The notes under the pieces were generated by a model. The model was not told the DNA's origin and searched no databases. It saw only the letters and a program-made list of their open reading frames with translations. A program made the translations under genes and the position numbers. From Saprospiraceae bacterium (lineage in GTDB: Bacteria; Bacteroidota; Bacteroidia; Chitinophagales; Saprospiraceae), in NCBI GenBank assembly GCA_021604865.1, contig BQJU01000012.1:1-64000 (forward strand): a stretch of DNA of 64,000 bases, written 5' to 3'. Every line of letters begins with the position of its first letter. Position 1 is the stretch's first letter. Shown piece by piece: positions 26,001 through 33,356 of the stretch.

Positions 26001-26256
26001 ACATTTTAATAAGGCAATAGATCACTGTAAAGACGAGCGACAAAAAATGGATTGTCTATTGCGTAAAGCTTTTTTTATTATTGAAACAAAAATGGAATCA
26101 GCATACGAAGAGCTTGATTCAATTATAAAAACGATAAAGGCGTATGATCCGTTTTTTGAGGATCTGCAAAAAATTCCCGCATATAGATTCAACCCTGATT
26201 ACTGGTCTTCAAAGCGAAGACGATCTCGGAGAAGAAATAGAAATAACAAATCCTAA
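20095..26256 (+). CDS. Trypsin-fold pseudoprotease-NACHT-TPR protein, 2053 residues
   Basis: Residues 1-210 resemble an HtrA-like trypsin fold (GTGFVVHKQGYILTT..., D88 in GDIAVLHF). The catalytic His is Gln37 and the Ser position is Met164 (GFMGGPV), so it should be inactive. After a helical linker comes a NACHT NTPase: Walker A GAPGSGKT at 453-460, Walker B LLVLIDGFNEI around D524, SIIISSRK, and FMHESFLEYFCSLE closing the module. Helical repeats follow, then an OB/cold-shock-like stretch near 1477-1545 (AFIF...DFFLHSSRI). TPRs run from about 1568 to 2030, and an Arg-rich tail (SSKRRRSRRRNRNNKS) closes the protein. It is probably translated with the TIR gene 10 bp upstream. The next repeat element overlaps its stop codon. 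An antiphage or self/nonself sensor role is inferred from architecture. Confidence 0.85.
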   Translation: MLDRFRNSIVKIVNKDNKVVGTGFVVHKQGYILTTSQVILDATLQKVGTKIPKKIEIEFVGHTYGTQVQEYFSADILSSHWTNYKEGDIAVLHFNDKLPEEVEVLPLGNSLEYLDKKSNICFYGFPNGGAESLGRGQILGRKMDLSLNFEIIQIAATEKGAGFMGGPVLNLDTGHIIGLYSQIPTNLRAFIVPSETIKEHFRLLELQQAFSPQSITHLNSGLPDVVKRKSYDDGPEENFLATVKSETIVFLETLEDLKTKRAKEQLLRKLDLIELKKRFIGRISSKQTWEIIIDGLQYNKIDRLIELLKVVTPDSYKRKRKNEVKKLINKWETIEVFPYRYIFHDFLKRIVLASEYIHLDRVYIDLIAETNVEPKSKSNAFIIEQVAVEQSREEFSLEKEKTSPPRNIIRHRNEREKAKTDNIDHNKKNTETGPRVDQVLNIAKDEDRFVITGAPGSGKTVTLKKIAFRNAEEIIDGQDMYKIPILIIANQFNKQNSFESLIAREFPEWNNPDIDRGHLLVLIDGFNEINPAFQEEARAELKTLLEKEEDCSIIISSRKYGFDNIFQLPHFEIKELRPVQVKEYIGAYLPQYQEEIWAEIMDEENEQIKPLAYNPLTLFMIIFTFDPESKTLIPDSRGRLFGRFISKILDWKKSFSKSNIESSRKEKILSKLALIMRKQDFNPPEEEVEAYFTEQLGNEQDARDLLDDLYINHILKINFSLKFNETENQFFEEKTVSFMHESFLEYFCSLELKEYFIQFNNININFGATEWFETILMVSDLFKVEERIALTKFLLFLYFGGEPKKVRFLKAPLSGKRSSGKRPSRLDPGCIFYSKMEIACKTAYNIKNNHPEAYGVIEFLLIKDLKNWVKYQFAYMSEKPNENELEDYKYIPSESTMKLIFAAVGGLSSKEVYHWIFKSEQWQMIWLIQKGLNDLSKSVRENLNNRIRVLIDNLSDFETLYDYLDKFGTDPWVEDSLAELKSELEIEMPLKLQKRLFEANRDTTLLKRIGKQDPEYYMENFDLKEDTISSFVNFLLSLAYNDKVQTRLLHLLFSESTKPEVQIEIARSLIEKFYCVEEVLRYISKNYKKLKELPDIADLIRRYLRFLPFNKLPSKLRRLFIPNKNDLLKDYLDEYQEVASSSNLFLATNHVEYCLVNLVNQVVTKQVPLRFLRGAVIDETNNLSGGGTLTFSEIEDFEVKFVGAKYSSSKESIHLMVEDNAEGIWSRIPKEGEVIVNNHIRKTIKGIGNLDSNTTKTILVKTKGTLVPKGKGSFFSEDGLISHPYLTSKTSDDEITIYYEQAAFQEEEHFQKGNEILIDGHPFRILDWGEEQVNYQENVFTPIRFPSGEQIDSTKWFIHFFSNMHPDIILNNEEIINDLNKYSSDLGVRKLISELNLLYLFHEDFEEVSYGIILKKYPALKKVVYYSNIEKRLKPIFLPDEKLMELKENQIVVVEKDDLLHAVKIHQRSPKTGFAESFITKIKSKNYNNQYAFIFNPDNKDFFLHSSRINFFPKDYDRVSFFPCLNFTKRYRNFPIARKVVKIEEGNESQKLKVLNDYELQIRKHRNALNLYRNATHLNYYERENSIKTALFKLCDNYFKLERYEECLKCCNKLLEKDRTNWWAETKAGDCCMKIGDYQEAINRYNKVKQRLKRDPIFVDNLACCYVELGRIKFAQRRYSEYDKHNEINDENFFLYLKYLNLLVEFSNFEKVELLLLRVPEVYHEKMGTIFERIARGFQKKYRRNKQMDALLTAFSYFDKAQQYSSNPSTIIRYAIFLYQLGDFDMAEKYRKEAFKKVPDPYMLKLLYSKEIGKIEHIYLDEKLKDKELVEKINLAERYLNSKPLESIKLLKALKKVSPKHPKINTLIRRQLKKFKFSGGIQSLYSCNVYDVLHNKYADEPKFNYEYANYLNSVGKLDEAIALVKKFTNEKFLKSMYFSEFHRLYGDILKKMIVKNQMLVTTFSPIAMEHFNKAIDHCKDERQKMDCLLRKAFFIIETKMESAYEELDSIIKTIKAYDPFFEDLQKIPAYRFNPDYWSSKRRRSRRRNRNNKS

Positions 26257-26328
26257 GTGCTTGTTTGGAGGCCGGCTTTGATGGTGAAAAGTGACCCTTT
26301 GCTGCCAAATGGCCTTCCAACATGTTCC
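26255..26328. repeat. Inverted-repeat element, internally deleted copy
   Basis: The left part (gtgcttgtttggaggccggcttt) matches one end of the long element. The right part (gaaaagtgaccctttgctgcc...ccttccaacatg) matches the other end of the 45741-45904 copy, with the middle missing. It begins within the stop codon of the NACHT gene and ends just before modA. Confidence 0.6.
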
Positions 26329-26342
26329 GAAATAAATCCAAT

Positions 26343-27104
26343 ATGGTAAAACCATTTTACTATTATATATTTCTCCTATTTGTCCTAACAAGTTGCCTCA
26401 CAGATAAAAAACAAAACCTGACAATTGCCGCTGCCGCGAATACACAATACGCCATGGGCGAAATCAAGGAATCCTTTGAGCAAGAGACTGGACAGCCGGT
26501 TACGCTGATTTTTGGTTCTTCCGGAAAATTAACCGCACAGATTGTCGAATCGGCTCCTTATGATATTTTTATTTCAGCAGACATGAAATATCCACAAAGC
26601 CTCTTTGAAAAAGGTTTGGCACTCGAAGCTCCAGGTATTTATGCGAAAGGAGCACTGGTGCTTTGGACCTTTGATCCTGAATTGTATCCAGATTTGGAGG
26701 TTTTAAGGTCGGAGAAAGTGAAAAAGATAGCCATGGCCAATCCCCAAACAGCACCCTATGGCGTAGCTTCAGAAGAGGTATTGAGAAATGCCGGCCTTTA
26801 TGAAAAGCTGGTATCGAAGCTGGTTTTTGGAGAAAGCATTGCGCAAACAAACCAATACCTCAGTACCCAGGCTGCTGAGATAGGTTTTACGGCTAAGTCT
26901 GTAGTTTTATCAAAAGAAATGGAAGGCAAAGGACGTTGGCTAGATATTGACCCAGGACATTATAGTGCTATAGAACAAGGCGCCGTAATCTTAAAAGTGA
27001 GTGAACAGCGCAATGCAGCCCTTGCCCGTCAATTTTATGATTTTCTATTTTCAGAACAGGCGCAGGAAATCTTCAAAAAATATGGATATTTGGTTCCAAA
27101 GTAA
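26343..27104 (+). CDS. modA: Molybdate ABC transporter substrate-binding lipoprotein
   Basis: About 253 residues from the ATG at 26343 (MVKPFYYYIFLLFVLTSC, lipobox Cys18). An ATG at 26322 lies in the repeat element and is unlikely. Typical ModA features are LTIAAAANTQYAMGEI, FGSSGKLTAQI, PYDIFISADMKYP, MANPQTAPYG and IGFTAKSVV, with a closing FYDFLFSEQAQEIFKKYGY. It binds molybdate or tungstate outside the membrane and hands it to ModB. It is the first gene of modABC, with 12 bp before modB. Confidence 0.93.
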   Translation: MVKPFYYYIFLLFVLTSCLTDKKQNLTIAAAANTQYAMGEIKESFEQETGQPVTLIFGSSGKLTAQIVESAPYDIFISADMKYPQSLFEKGLALEAPGIYAKGALVLWTFDPELYPDLEVLRSEKVKKIAMANPQTAPYGVASEEVLRNAGLYEKLVSKLVFGESIAQTNQYLSTQAAEIGFTAKSVVLSKEMEGKGRWLDIDPGHYSAIEQGAVILKVSEQRNAALARQFYDFLFSEQAQEIFKKYGYLVPK

Positions 27105-27116
27105 CCAAAAGTTGAT

Positions 27117-27791
27117 ATGATCGATTTTGAACCACTGATACTGACCTTTCGCTTGGCCCTGATCACGACAATTATTTTATTAATCATTTCCTTCCCGATT
27201 GCCTACTGGTTGGCCTATAGTCGGTTTAAAGCAAAGGCCATTGTGGAGACAATCGTGAGTATGCCGTTGGTTTTGCCGCCTTCGGTATTGGGGTTTTATT
27301 TATTGGTTGCCTTTAGTCCATCTTCCTGGTTGGGGCAATTTTTGGAAACCAATTTTGATTTGCGCCTGGTATTTTCTTTTACCGGATTGATTGTAGCCTC
27401 CGTGATCTACAGCCTGCCCTTTATGGTGCACCCAATACAGGCGGGGTTTGCCAGCCTGGAACCGGAGTTGAAATACGCTTCCTATTCTCTTGGGAAAAGC
27501 CGTTTGACCACACTTTTACGCGTTTTATTACCCAATATGAAGTCTTCGCTTTTGACGGGCATTGTGCTAACGTTTGCCCATACCATTGGCGAATTTGGTG
27601 TGGTTTTAATGATCGGTGGCAATATACCCGGGGAGACCAAAGTCGCCTCCATGGCGATTTATGACCAGGTGGAAATGATGCATTATGATCAGGCAAATAT
27701 TTATGCATTCATCCTGTTCGCCATTACTTTTGTTATATTACTTGTTGTGTATTTGATCAATCAAAGGTATTTCATATCAAAAGCAATATGA
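27117..27791 (+). CDS. modB: Molybdate ABC transporter permease
   Basis: 224 residues with about five membrane helices and the ABC-permease EAA loop (EPELKYASYSLGKSRLTTLLRVLLP). HTIGEFGVVLMIGGNIPGETKVASMAIYD is characteristic of ModB. The stop codon overlaps the modC start (ATGA), so the two are translationally coupled. Confidence 0.94.
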   Translation: MIDFEPLILTFRLALITTIILLIISFPIAYWLAYSRFKAKAIVETIVSMPLVLPPSVLGFYLLVAFSPSSWLGQFLETNFDLRLVFSFTGLIVASVIYSLPFMVHPIQAGFASLEPELKYASYSLGKSRLTTLLRVLLPNMKSSLLTGIVLTFAHTIGEFGVVLMIGGNIPGETKVASMAIYDQVEMMHYDQANIYAFILFAITFVILLVVYLINQRYFISKAI

Positions 27792-28681
27792 TTGAAATTA
27801 ACATTCAGAAAAAATTGCAAACGGCACATGGTGCCATGAATTTGAATGCCGCCTTTGAACTTCAAGAAGGAAAAATCACCACCATCTATGGATCGTCCGG
27901 TGCAGGAAAGACCACAATTTTGACCATTCTGGCTGGTCTCTTGACTCCTGAAACAGGAACGATAAAGGTAAACAATGAAATATGGCTGGATACTTTTAAC
28001 AAGAAAAAATTGCCAATCCAAAAACGCAGCATAGGTTTTGTTTTTCAAAATTATGCCCTCTTCCCCAATATGACGGTGATCGATAATCTTCGTTATGCCC
28101 TTAGAAAGGGAGAAGAGGATGCCTTTGTCAGAGAATTGATAACAATTATGGAATTGGAGCAATTGCAAAACCGCAAACCGGAAACCCTTTCTGGCGGGCA
28201 AAAACAACGGGTAGCATTGGCCCGGGCGTTGGTCCGCCGCCCAAAGTTGTTATTACTCGATGAACCGCTCTCTGCACTTGACCCTCAAATGCGTAGTAAA
28301 TTGCAGGACCTAATTCTGGAGGTACACCATTCTTTTCAACTTACCACGGTATTGGTCAGCCATGATTTAGCAGAGGTTTTTAAAATGTCCAATTGGGTCA
28401 TGGAACTGGAAAATGGCAAAATTACTCGACAAGGAAAACCGGAGACTGTTTTTGCCGAACATGAGGCGACGGATCATGTTCAATTAGTTGGGAAGTTGCT
28501 CAGCAATGCCCGGAAGGGAAAAAACAACCATTTGGAAATATTAATTGGAAAAAATGTGGTCAAAATTGTGACTTCTCAACAAGAACATAGTCTTATTTCG
28601 GCTGGCGATGAAGTTGTTGTCGTTTTTCAGGCATTACAGCCGGTGGTGCGGAAACTGGTTAACCTAAAAGAGCGCAATTAA
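27788..28681 (+). CDS. modC: Molybdate ABC transporter ATP-binding protein
   Basis: 297 residues. Walker A GSSGAGKTT at residues 35-43, signature LSGGQKQRVALARAL, Walker B LLLLDEPLSALD and a switch His (VLVSHDLAEV) are all present. The C-terminal region after about residue 230 is one short Mop-like domain. It is shorter than the E. coli protein (about 350 residues), which has a full di-Mop tail. It energises ModB, and the operon ends here. Confidence 0.93.
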   Translation: MIEINIQKKLQTAHGAMNLNAAFELQEGKITTIYGSSGAGKTTILTILAGLLTPETGTIKVNNEIWLDTFNKKKLPIQKRSIGFVFQNYALFPNMTVIDNLRYALRKGEEDAFVRELITIMELEQLQNRKPETLSGGQKQRVALARALVRRPKLLLLDEPLSALDPQMRSKLQDLILEVHHSFQLTTVLVSHDLAEVFKMSNWVMELENGKITRQGKPETVFAEHEATDHVQLVGKLLSNARKGKNNHLEILIGKNVVKIVTSQQEHSLISAGDEVVVVFQALQPVVRKLVNLKERN

Positions 28682-28747
28682 ATCCTGGTTATCAAAAGAT
28701 AAATCTATATTTAGATGGAATTGAAACCCACTTTAGGAAAGCAATAA

Positions 28748-29833
28748 ATGAAACAAGAAGTGTCGAAAATAGGCATAATGCTGGATGGAGTTGAGCCTAG
28801 CCCGCTTGAATTGTCAAAAGAATCCATACAGCTAGCTGAGATGGTTCGGGACCCTCGACTAACACTAATTGACCGCATTGAGTCATACGAAGATATTATC
28901 AGCTTGGAATTGGGAGATACTTCCCTGAGCCGGGCTAGAAATATAGAGAGGGGCTCAGGCATTCGCCAGTTGTTTCTGAAATTTGAAGGAGGCAATCCCA
29001 GCGGTACCCAAAAAGATAGAATTGCCTTTGCCCAATGCCTGGATGCAATTCGCCGGGGTTTTGACACGATCACCATGGCAACCTGTGGCAACTACGGCGC
29101 TGCGGTAGCTCTGGCCGCTAAACTGGCTGGACTTCGGTGTGTCATCTTTATCCCGGAAGCTTACCATACCCTTCGTATCAAAGAAATGGAAAACCAGGGA
29201 GCCATAGTTCGCCGTTTTGCAGGAACTTACGAAGATACAGTAGTGCATTCAGTGGCACAGGCAGTAGAAAAAGAATGGTACGATGCCAACCCAGGAGGCA
29301 GTAATACCTCCCTGCAATTGATGGCCTACGCCGAAATAGCCAACGAAATCTATGACCAGTTGAGGGATGCGCCTAAAATAATAGCTGTTCCAGTAAGTAA
29401 TGGGACGCTTCTGGCAGGTATTTACCGGGGATTTGTCAGTCTGTACAAAAGAGGCAGAACTTCTCGGATTCCCAAAATGATCGCAGGGTCTTCGGCCAAT
29501 AAAAATCCAATCATTTATTCCTTTAAAAAGGGATTGGACCATTGTCTTGACCTCGAACCTGATAAAATTAGAGAGACTAAAGTCAATGAACCCCTGATCA
29601 ATTGGCATAGCTTTGATGGAGAAGAGGCACTTTATGCCATCAATCAGTCAAAAGGTGCTGGTTTTGATGTGACGGATGAAAAAATGTTGCAACAAGCCAA
29701 ACTCTTGAAAGAAAAAGAAGGATTATTAGTATTGCCGGCCGCAACAGCAGGTTTGGCGGCCCTGCTGGAAATGCACCGCACGGAAGCCTTCGAACCGGAT
29801 CGATACGTCGCCGTTATTACTGCTAAAAAATAA
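28748..29833 (+). CDS. Threonine-synthase-like PLP-dependent enzyme
   Basis: 361 residues of the fold-type II PLP family. The PLP lysine is K89 in GGNPSGTQKDR, followed by MATCGNYGAAVALAAKLAGL (the phosphate-binding loop region) and VPVSNGTLLAGIYRGF. It resembles threonine synthase but lacks thrA/thrB neighbours. It is followed by DUF1611, PP-loop/creatininase and epimerase-like genes on the same strand, so beta-replacement or elimination chemistry on an amino-acid substrate in that pathway is more likely than threonine biosynthesis. The substrate cannot be named from sequence. Confidence 0.8.
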   Translation: MKQEVSKIGIMLDGVEPSPLELSKESIQLAEMVRDPRLTLIDRIESYEDIISLELGDTSLSRARNIERGSGIRQLFLKFEGGNPSGTQKDRIAFAQCLDAIRRGFDTITMATCGNYGAAVALAAKLAGLRCVIFIPEAYHTLRIKEMENQGAIVRRFAGTYEDTVVHSVAQAVEKEWYDANPGGSNTSLQLMAYAEIANEIYDQLRDAPKIIAVPVSNGTLLAGIYRGFVSLYKRGRTSRIPKMIAGSSANKNPIIYSFKKGLDHCLDLEPDKIRETKVNEPLINWHSFDGEEALYAINQSKGAGFDVTDEKMLQQAKLLKEKEGLLVLPAATAGLAALLEMHRTEAFEPDRYVAVITAKK

Positions 29834-29864
29834 CTGCTTAAACAACGCTAATAAACAACGATCT

Positions 29865-30941
29865 ATGCAACAAATTGTGGATGGCAATGCCATAGTCTAT
29901 TGCCAAGGTGCTTTTAATACACCTAATGGAAAAACAGCGCATGGGCTGGTTAGGTTTACTGAACGTTACCAGGTTTTGTCTGTAATTGACGCTAATTATG
30001 CCGGAAAAGATGCCGGAATGGTACTGGATGGAAAAATGAGAAACATACCAGTATACAAAGACCTGAAAGAAGCCTTTGCTCAGGCCAAACAAAACGGAAA
30101 TAATCCGCAATACCTGGTAATCGGCCTGGCACCAGATGGTGGAAGACTACCCGATAGCGCTCGTACGGATATCCGGGAGGCCGTAGCTATGGGCCTGAAT
30201 GTGGATTCCGGTTTGCACGATTTTTTGTCCAATGATCCGGAAATTGTTGCTCTGGCTGAAAAACACGGAGTTCGGCTGCGCGATATCCGGAAAACGCCCA
30301 CTCGCGATCAACTGCATTTTTTTTCGGGCAATATCGAGAAGGTTGATTGCCTGAAACTAGCTGTTCTGGGTACGGATTCGGCAGTAGGGAAGCGCACTAC
30401 AGCCTGGTTGATCGTACATGCCTTACGCCGGGATGGTTATAAGGCCGCGATGATCGGAACCGGCCAGACAGGATGGATGCAGGGAGCCAAATATTCCATG
30501 ATTATGGACTCTCTGATTAACGACTTTGTTTCTGGTGAAATTGAACACGCCGTTTATGAAGCCTGGAAAAATGAACAGCCTGATGCGATTGTCATCGAAG
30601 GACAGGGGAGCCTCATGAACCCGGCTTATCCGGGTGGATTTGAGATATTGGCAGCTGGTCGCCCCGATTTTGTTATCCTCCAACATGCTCCGCGCCGACT
30701 GGAATACGACGGTTTCCCGGGTTATGTGATACAGCCGTTAAACGAACAAATTAACGCCATAGAAGTCATCTCGGGTAAAAAGGTGTTGGCCATTACCGTC
30801 AACCACGAGGAGATGCGTCCCGATGAAATAGAGGCTGCATGCAAAAAAATTACCGCCGAAACCGGATTGCCTGCCTTTGATGTGTTGGCTCATGGTGCGG
30901 CGGAACTTATCGAACACATAAAACCACATATCAAGAAATGA
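29865..30941 (+). CDS. DUF1611/DgcN-like P-loop protein
   Basis: 358 residues of the DUF1611 family. The N-terminal Rossmann-like half (YQVLSVIDANYAGKDAG, VIGLAPDGGRLP) precedes a P-loop (GTDSAVGKRTT, about residues 169-179). Further blocks are IGTGQTGWMQGAKY and DAIVIEGQGSLMNPAYPGG. A characterised relative, DgcN, acts in D-glutamate catabolism as an N-acetyltransferase together with the enolase-superfamily protein DgcA; a DgcA-like gene lies at 33357. Its stop overlaps the start of the next gene (ATGA). Assignment to D-glutamate itself is only inferred. Confidence 0.82.
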   Translation: MQQIVDGNAIVYCQGAFNTPNGKTAHGLVRFTERYQVLSVIDANYAGKDAGMVLDGKMRNIPVYKDLKEAFAQAKQNGNNPQYLVIGLAPDGGRLPDSARTDIREAVAMGLNVDSGLHDFLSNDPEIVALAEKHGVRLRDIRKTPTRDQLHFFSGNIEKVDCLKLAVLGTDSAVGKRTTAWLIVHALRRDGYKAAMIGTGQTGWMQGAKYSMIMDSLINDFVSGEIEHAVYEAWKNEQPDAIVIEGQGSLMNPAYPGGFEILAAGRPDFVILQHAPRRLEYDGFPGYVIQPLNEQINAIEVISGKKVLAITVNHEEMRPDEIEAACKKITAETGLPAFDVLAHGAAELIEHIKPHIKK

Positions 30942-33262
30942 CGACACCAGGCATCCGATCTCTTCAAGTTATCCAGCAATTAAAAGTTGGCCCCGTGGAA
31001 TTGGAACCCAAAAGGGTTAAAGCTCCTTACGTGGTTACTTTAGAAAATGGAGAGACGCATCAAAATGAGTTAATTTATTCCTATCACGAAAAGGTGTTTG
31101 ATCCTGCTGATGTTAATAGCATTAACCTGGCATCAATGATGGCTGTTCAGGTGGCGATTAATTATGGCCTTTTTTGTAAAGAGATCGTGCTGGATGGCTT
31201 GTTTGATGATGCAGATAAACGATTTATTCTCGACAATATTGAAAATACGTCCCGCGAGATTTACGTCAATAAGTTTTTGATGCCCAATCCCTTTCTGCTT
31301 CCTCCATTTGATCAGCTGGAGGCGGAAAAACAATCTGCTTATACCGGTGCTGAAATTTTATTTGTGAATACCAGATTTCCTGGCATGCCTTATGGATGGA
31401 CACATAGCCAAACCGATCGTGATCAATATGTCATTCTAAGTAGTGGAGGTAAGGACAGCCTGCTTTCTTACGGTTTGATGAAAGAACTGGGTAAAGGGGT
31501 GCATCCGGTTTATATTAATGAAGCAGGGCGACATTGGTTTACGGCGATCAATTCTTTTCGCTACTTTGAAGAACACGAACCCAATACGCAACGGGTGTGG
31601 TGTAATAGCGATCGGATATTTAACTGGATGTTGCGGCTAATGCCCTTTATCCGGAAAGATTTTGCCAATGTTCGAGCTGATATTTATCCTATCCGTTTAT
31701 GGACAGTGGCTGTTTTCCTGTTTGGGGTTTTGCCTATTGCGCATAAACGGGGAGTAGGCAATATTTTAATTGGAGACGAATATGATACGACTGTAAAGGC
31801 CAATTTTAAAGGCATTACCCATTATAGTGCACTTTATGACCAGAGCAAATATTTTGATAATGCATTAACCCGCTACTATATCAAAAAAGGATGGGCAATG
31901 CACCAATATTCAATTTTGCGCAGCCTTTCGGAATTGTTGATTCTGAAGATTCTGGTCAAACGATATCCTGAACTGCAACAGCAACAGGTTTCCTGCCATG
32001 CTGCCCATGAAAAAGACGGAAAAATCTATCCATGTGGACATTGTGAAAAATGCCGCCGGATTGTGGGGATGCTCAAAGCCCTTAATGAAGATCCAACCCG
32101 TTGTGGGTATAGCCCAGAACAAGTAGTAGAAGGACTAAAGGCTCTGGAAGAAAAGAATGTTAAACAATTGGGAATGGATGCCGCCCACCTGTTTCACCTT
32201 CTCCTGGAACAAGGACATATTGCCAATACTCTCCATACCAAAAAACTGGCAAAAGAACATCCCATTATTATGAAACTACGGTTTGATAATGAGCGGAGCA
32301 TGTTGGTGGATATGCCCTTTAATATCCGGGAGGAGTTGCTGGGAATATACCTGGAATATGCAGAGGGTGCTGTTCAATTGCAAGACCGAAAATGGCAGGA
32401 TATTGACATCTTAAATAGTGCTCAGTTACATCAGTCCTATCCTTTTGAAATGAAAAGGGTGACTAGTAAAGCCAAAGTTATGAATGAATTCCGTTGGGAA
32501 AAATTGACCTGGCCGGAAATCGAGGAACGCCTCAGAGAGGTGGATACTGCCATCCTTCCTTGTGGAGCCATTGAGCAACACGGTCCTCATTTGCCGGTGG
32601 ACATCGACTATTACGATGCGGTCTACCTGGCAGATAAAATTGCTGAGGCCTGTAGTGATCCCAAACCCTTCGTGTTGCCGCCAATACCCTTCGGTGTTTC
32701 CTACCATCACGATGATTTTCGAGGCACCATCAGTGTTACCAATGATGCACTATCAAAGTTTGTCTACGACATTGGTATGAGCTTGGCCCATAATGGGATC
32801 AAAAAGCTCATCCTGCTCAACGGTCACGGTGACAATGCACCTACTTTGTCTTATGCTGCTCAGATGATCAATCGCGATGCAGAGATATTTGTTTGTGTGG
32901 AAACCGGTGAAACCAGTGACCTGGATCTCTATGAATTGATCGAATCCAAAAATGATATTCACGCCGGAGAAATCGAAACCAGTACGACTTTGGCACTGCG
33001 GCCCGAAATGGTACAAATGGATAAAGCAGCAAATGCGACCCTGCGTTTTGGCAGCGACTATCTCGACTTTTCCTCTGAACGAGGTGTAGCCTGGTATGTA
33101 CGTACCAAAAAGATTTCCGAATCAGGGGTAATGGGTGACCCTACCAAGGCTACTGCTGAAAAAGGCCGAAAAATGTGGGAAATCATGATCGCTCACATGG
33201 TCAAGTTTATAGAAGAAATCAAACGTAGTAAATTGGAAGATTTGTATCAGCGGAGGTATTAG
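30938..33262 (+). CDS. Fusion of QueC-like PP-loop ATPase and creatininase-family amidohydrolase
   Basis: 774 residues. Residues about 1-500 hold a PP-loop ATPase: SSGGKDS at 168-174, GVGNILIGDEYDTT, and a zinc motif SCHAAHE...CGHCEKCRR like that of QueC. Residues about 518-774 are a creatininase-family hydrolase with metal-ligand motifs GAIEQHGPHLPVDIDYYDA, NGHGDN and HAGEIETS all intact. PP-loop enzymes activate a carbonyl with ATP for amidation or similar reactions, and creatininase-type enzymes cleave amide or lactam bonds. Having both in one chain is unusual. Start overlap with the DUF1611 gene implies coupled expression. The reaction is not known to me. Confidence 0.82.
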   Translation: MTTPGIRSLQVIQQLKVGPVELEPKRVKAPYVVTLENGETHQNELIYSYHEKVFDPADVNSINLASMMAVQVAINYGLFCKEIVLDGLFDDADKRFILDNIENTSREIYVNKFLMPNPFLLPPFDQLEAEKQSAYTGAEILFVNTRFPGMPYGWTHSQTDRDQYVILSSGGKDSLLSYGLMKELGKGVHPVYINEAGRHWFTAINSFRYFEEHEPNTQRVWCNSDRIFNWMLRLMPFIRKDFANVRADIYPIRLWTVAVFLFGVLPIAHKRGVGNILIGDEYDTTVKANFKGITHYSALYDQSKYFDNALTRYYIKKGWAMHQYSILRSLSELLILKILVKRYPELQQQQVSCHAAHEKDGKIYPCGHCEKCRRIVGMLKALNEDPTRCGYSPEQVVEGLKALEEKNVKQLGMDAAHLFHLLLEQGHIANTLHTKKLAKEHPIIMKLRFDNERSMLVDMPFNIREELLGIYLEYAEGAVQLQDRKWQDIDILNSAQLHQSYPFEMKRVTSKAKVMNEFRWEKLTWPEIEERLREVDTAILPCGAIEQHGPHLPVDIDYYDAVYLADKIAEACSDPKPFVLPPIPFGVSYHHDDFRGTISVTNDALSKFVYDIGMSLAHNGIKKLILLNGHGDNAPTLSYAAQMINRDAEIFVCVETGETSDLDLYELIESKNDIHAGEIETSTTLALRPEMVQMDKAANATLRFGSDYLDFSSERGVAWYVRTKKISESGVMGDPTKATAEKGRKMWEIMIAHMVKFIEEIKRSKLEDLYQRRY

Positions 33263-33356
33263 AAGGTGGAGAAGGTTTAGGATTGTTGCAGATTATAACA
33301 AAACCGCTCATTGCTTATCATCCATTATTTACAACGTACAAGAACCCATTGCAATA

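Noticed and set aside
28748-29833. True threonine synthase
   Set aside because: The fold matches, but no homoserine kinase or aspartate-pathway gene is adjacent and the neighbours point to another pathway.
30938-32450. Genuine QueC (queuosine biosynthesis)
   Set aside because: Motifs are similar, but it is fused to a creatininase domain and no queD, queE or queF gene is nearby.
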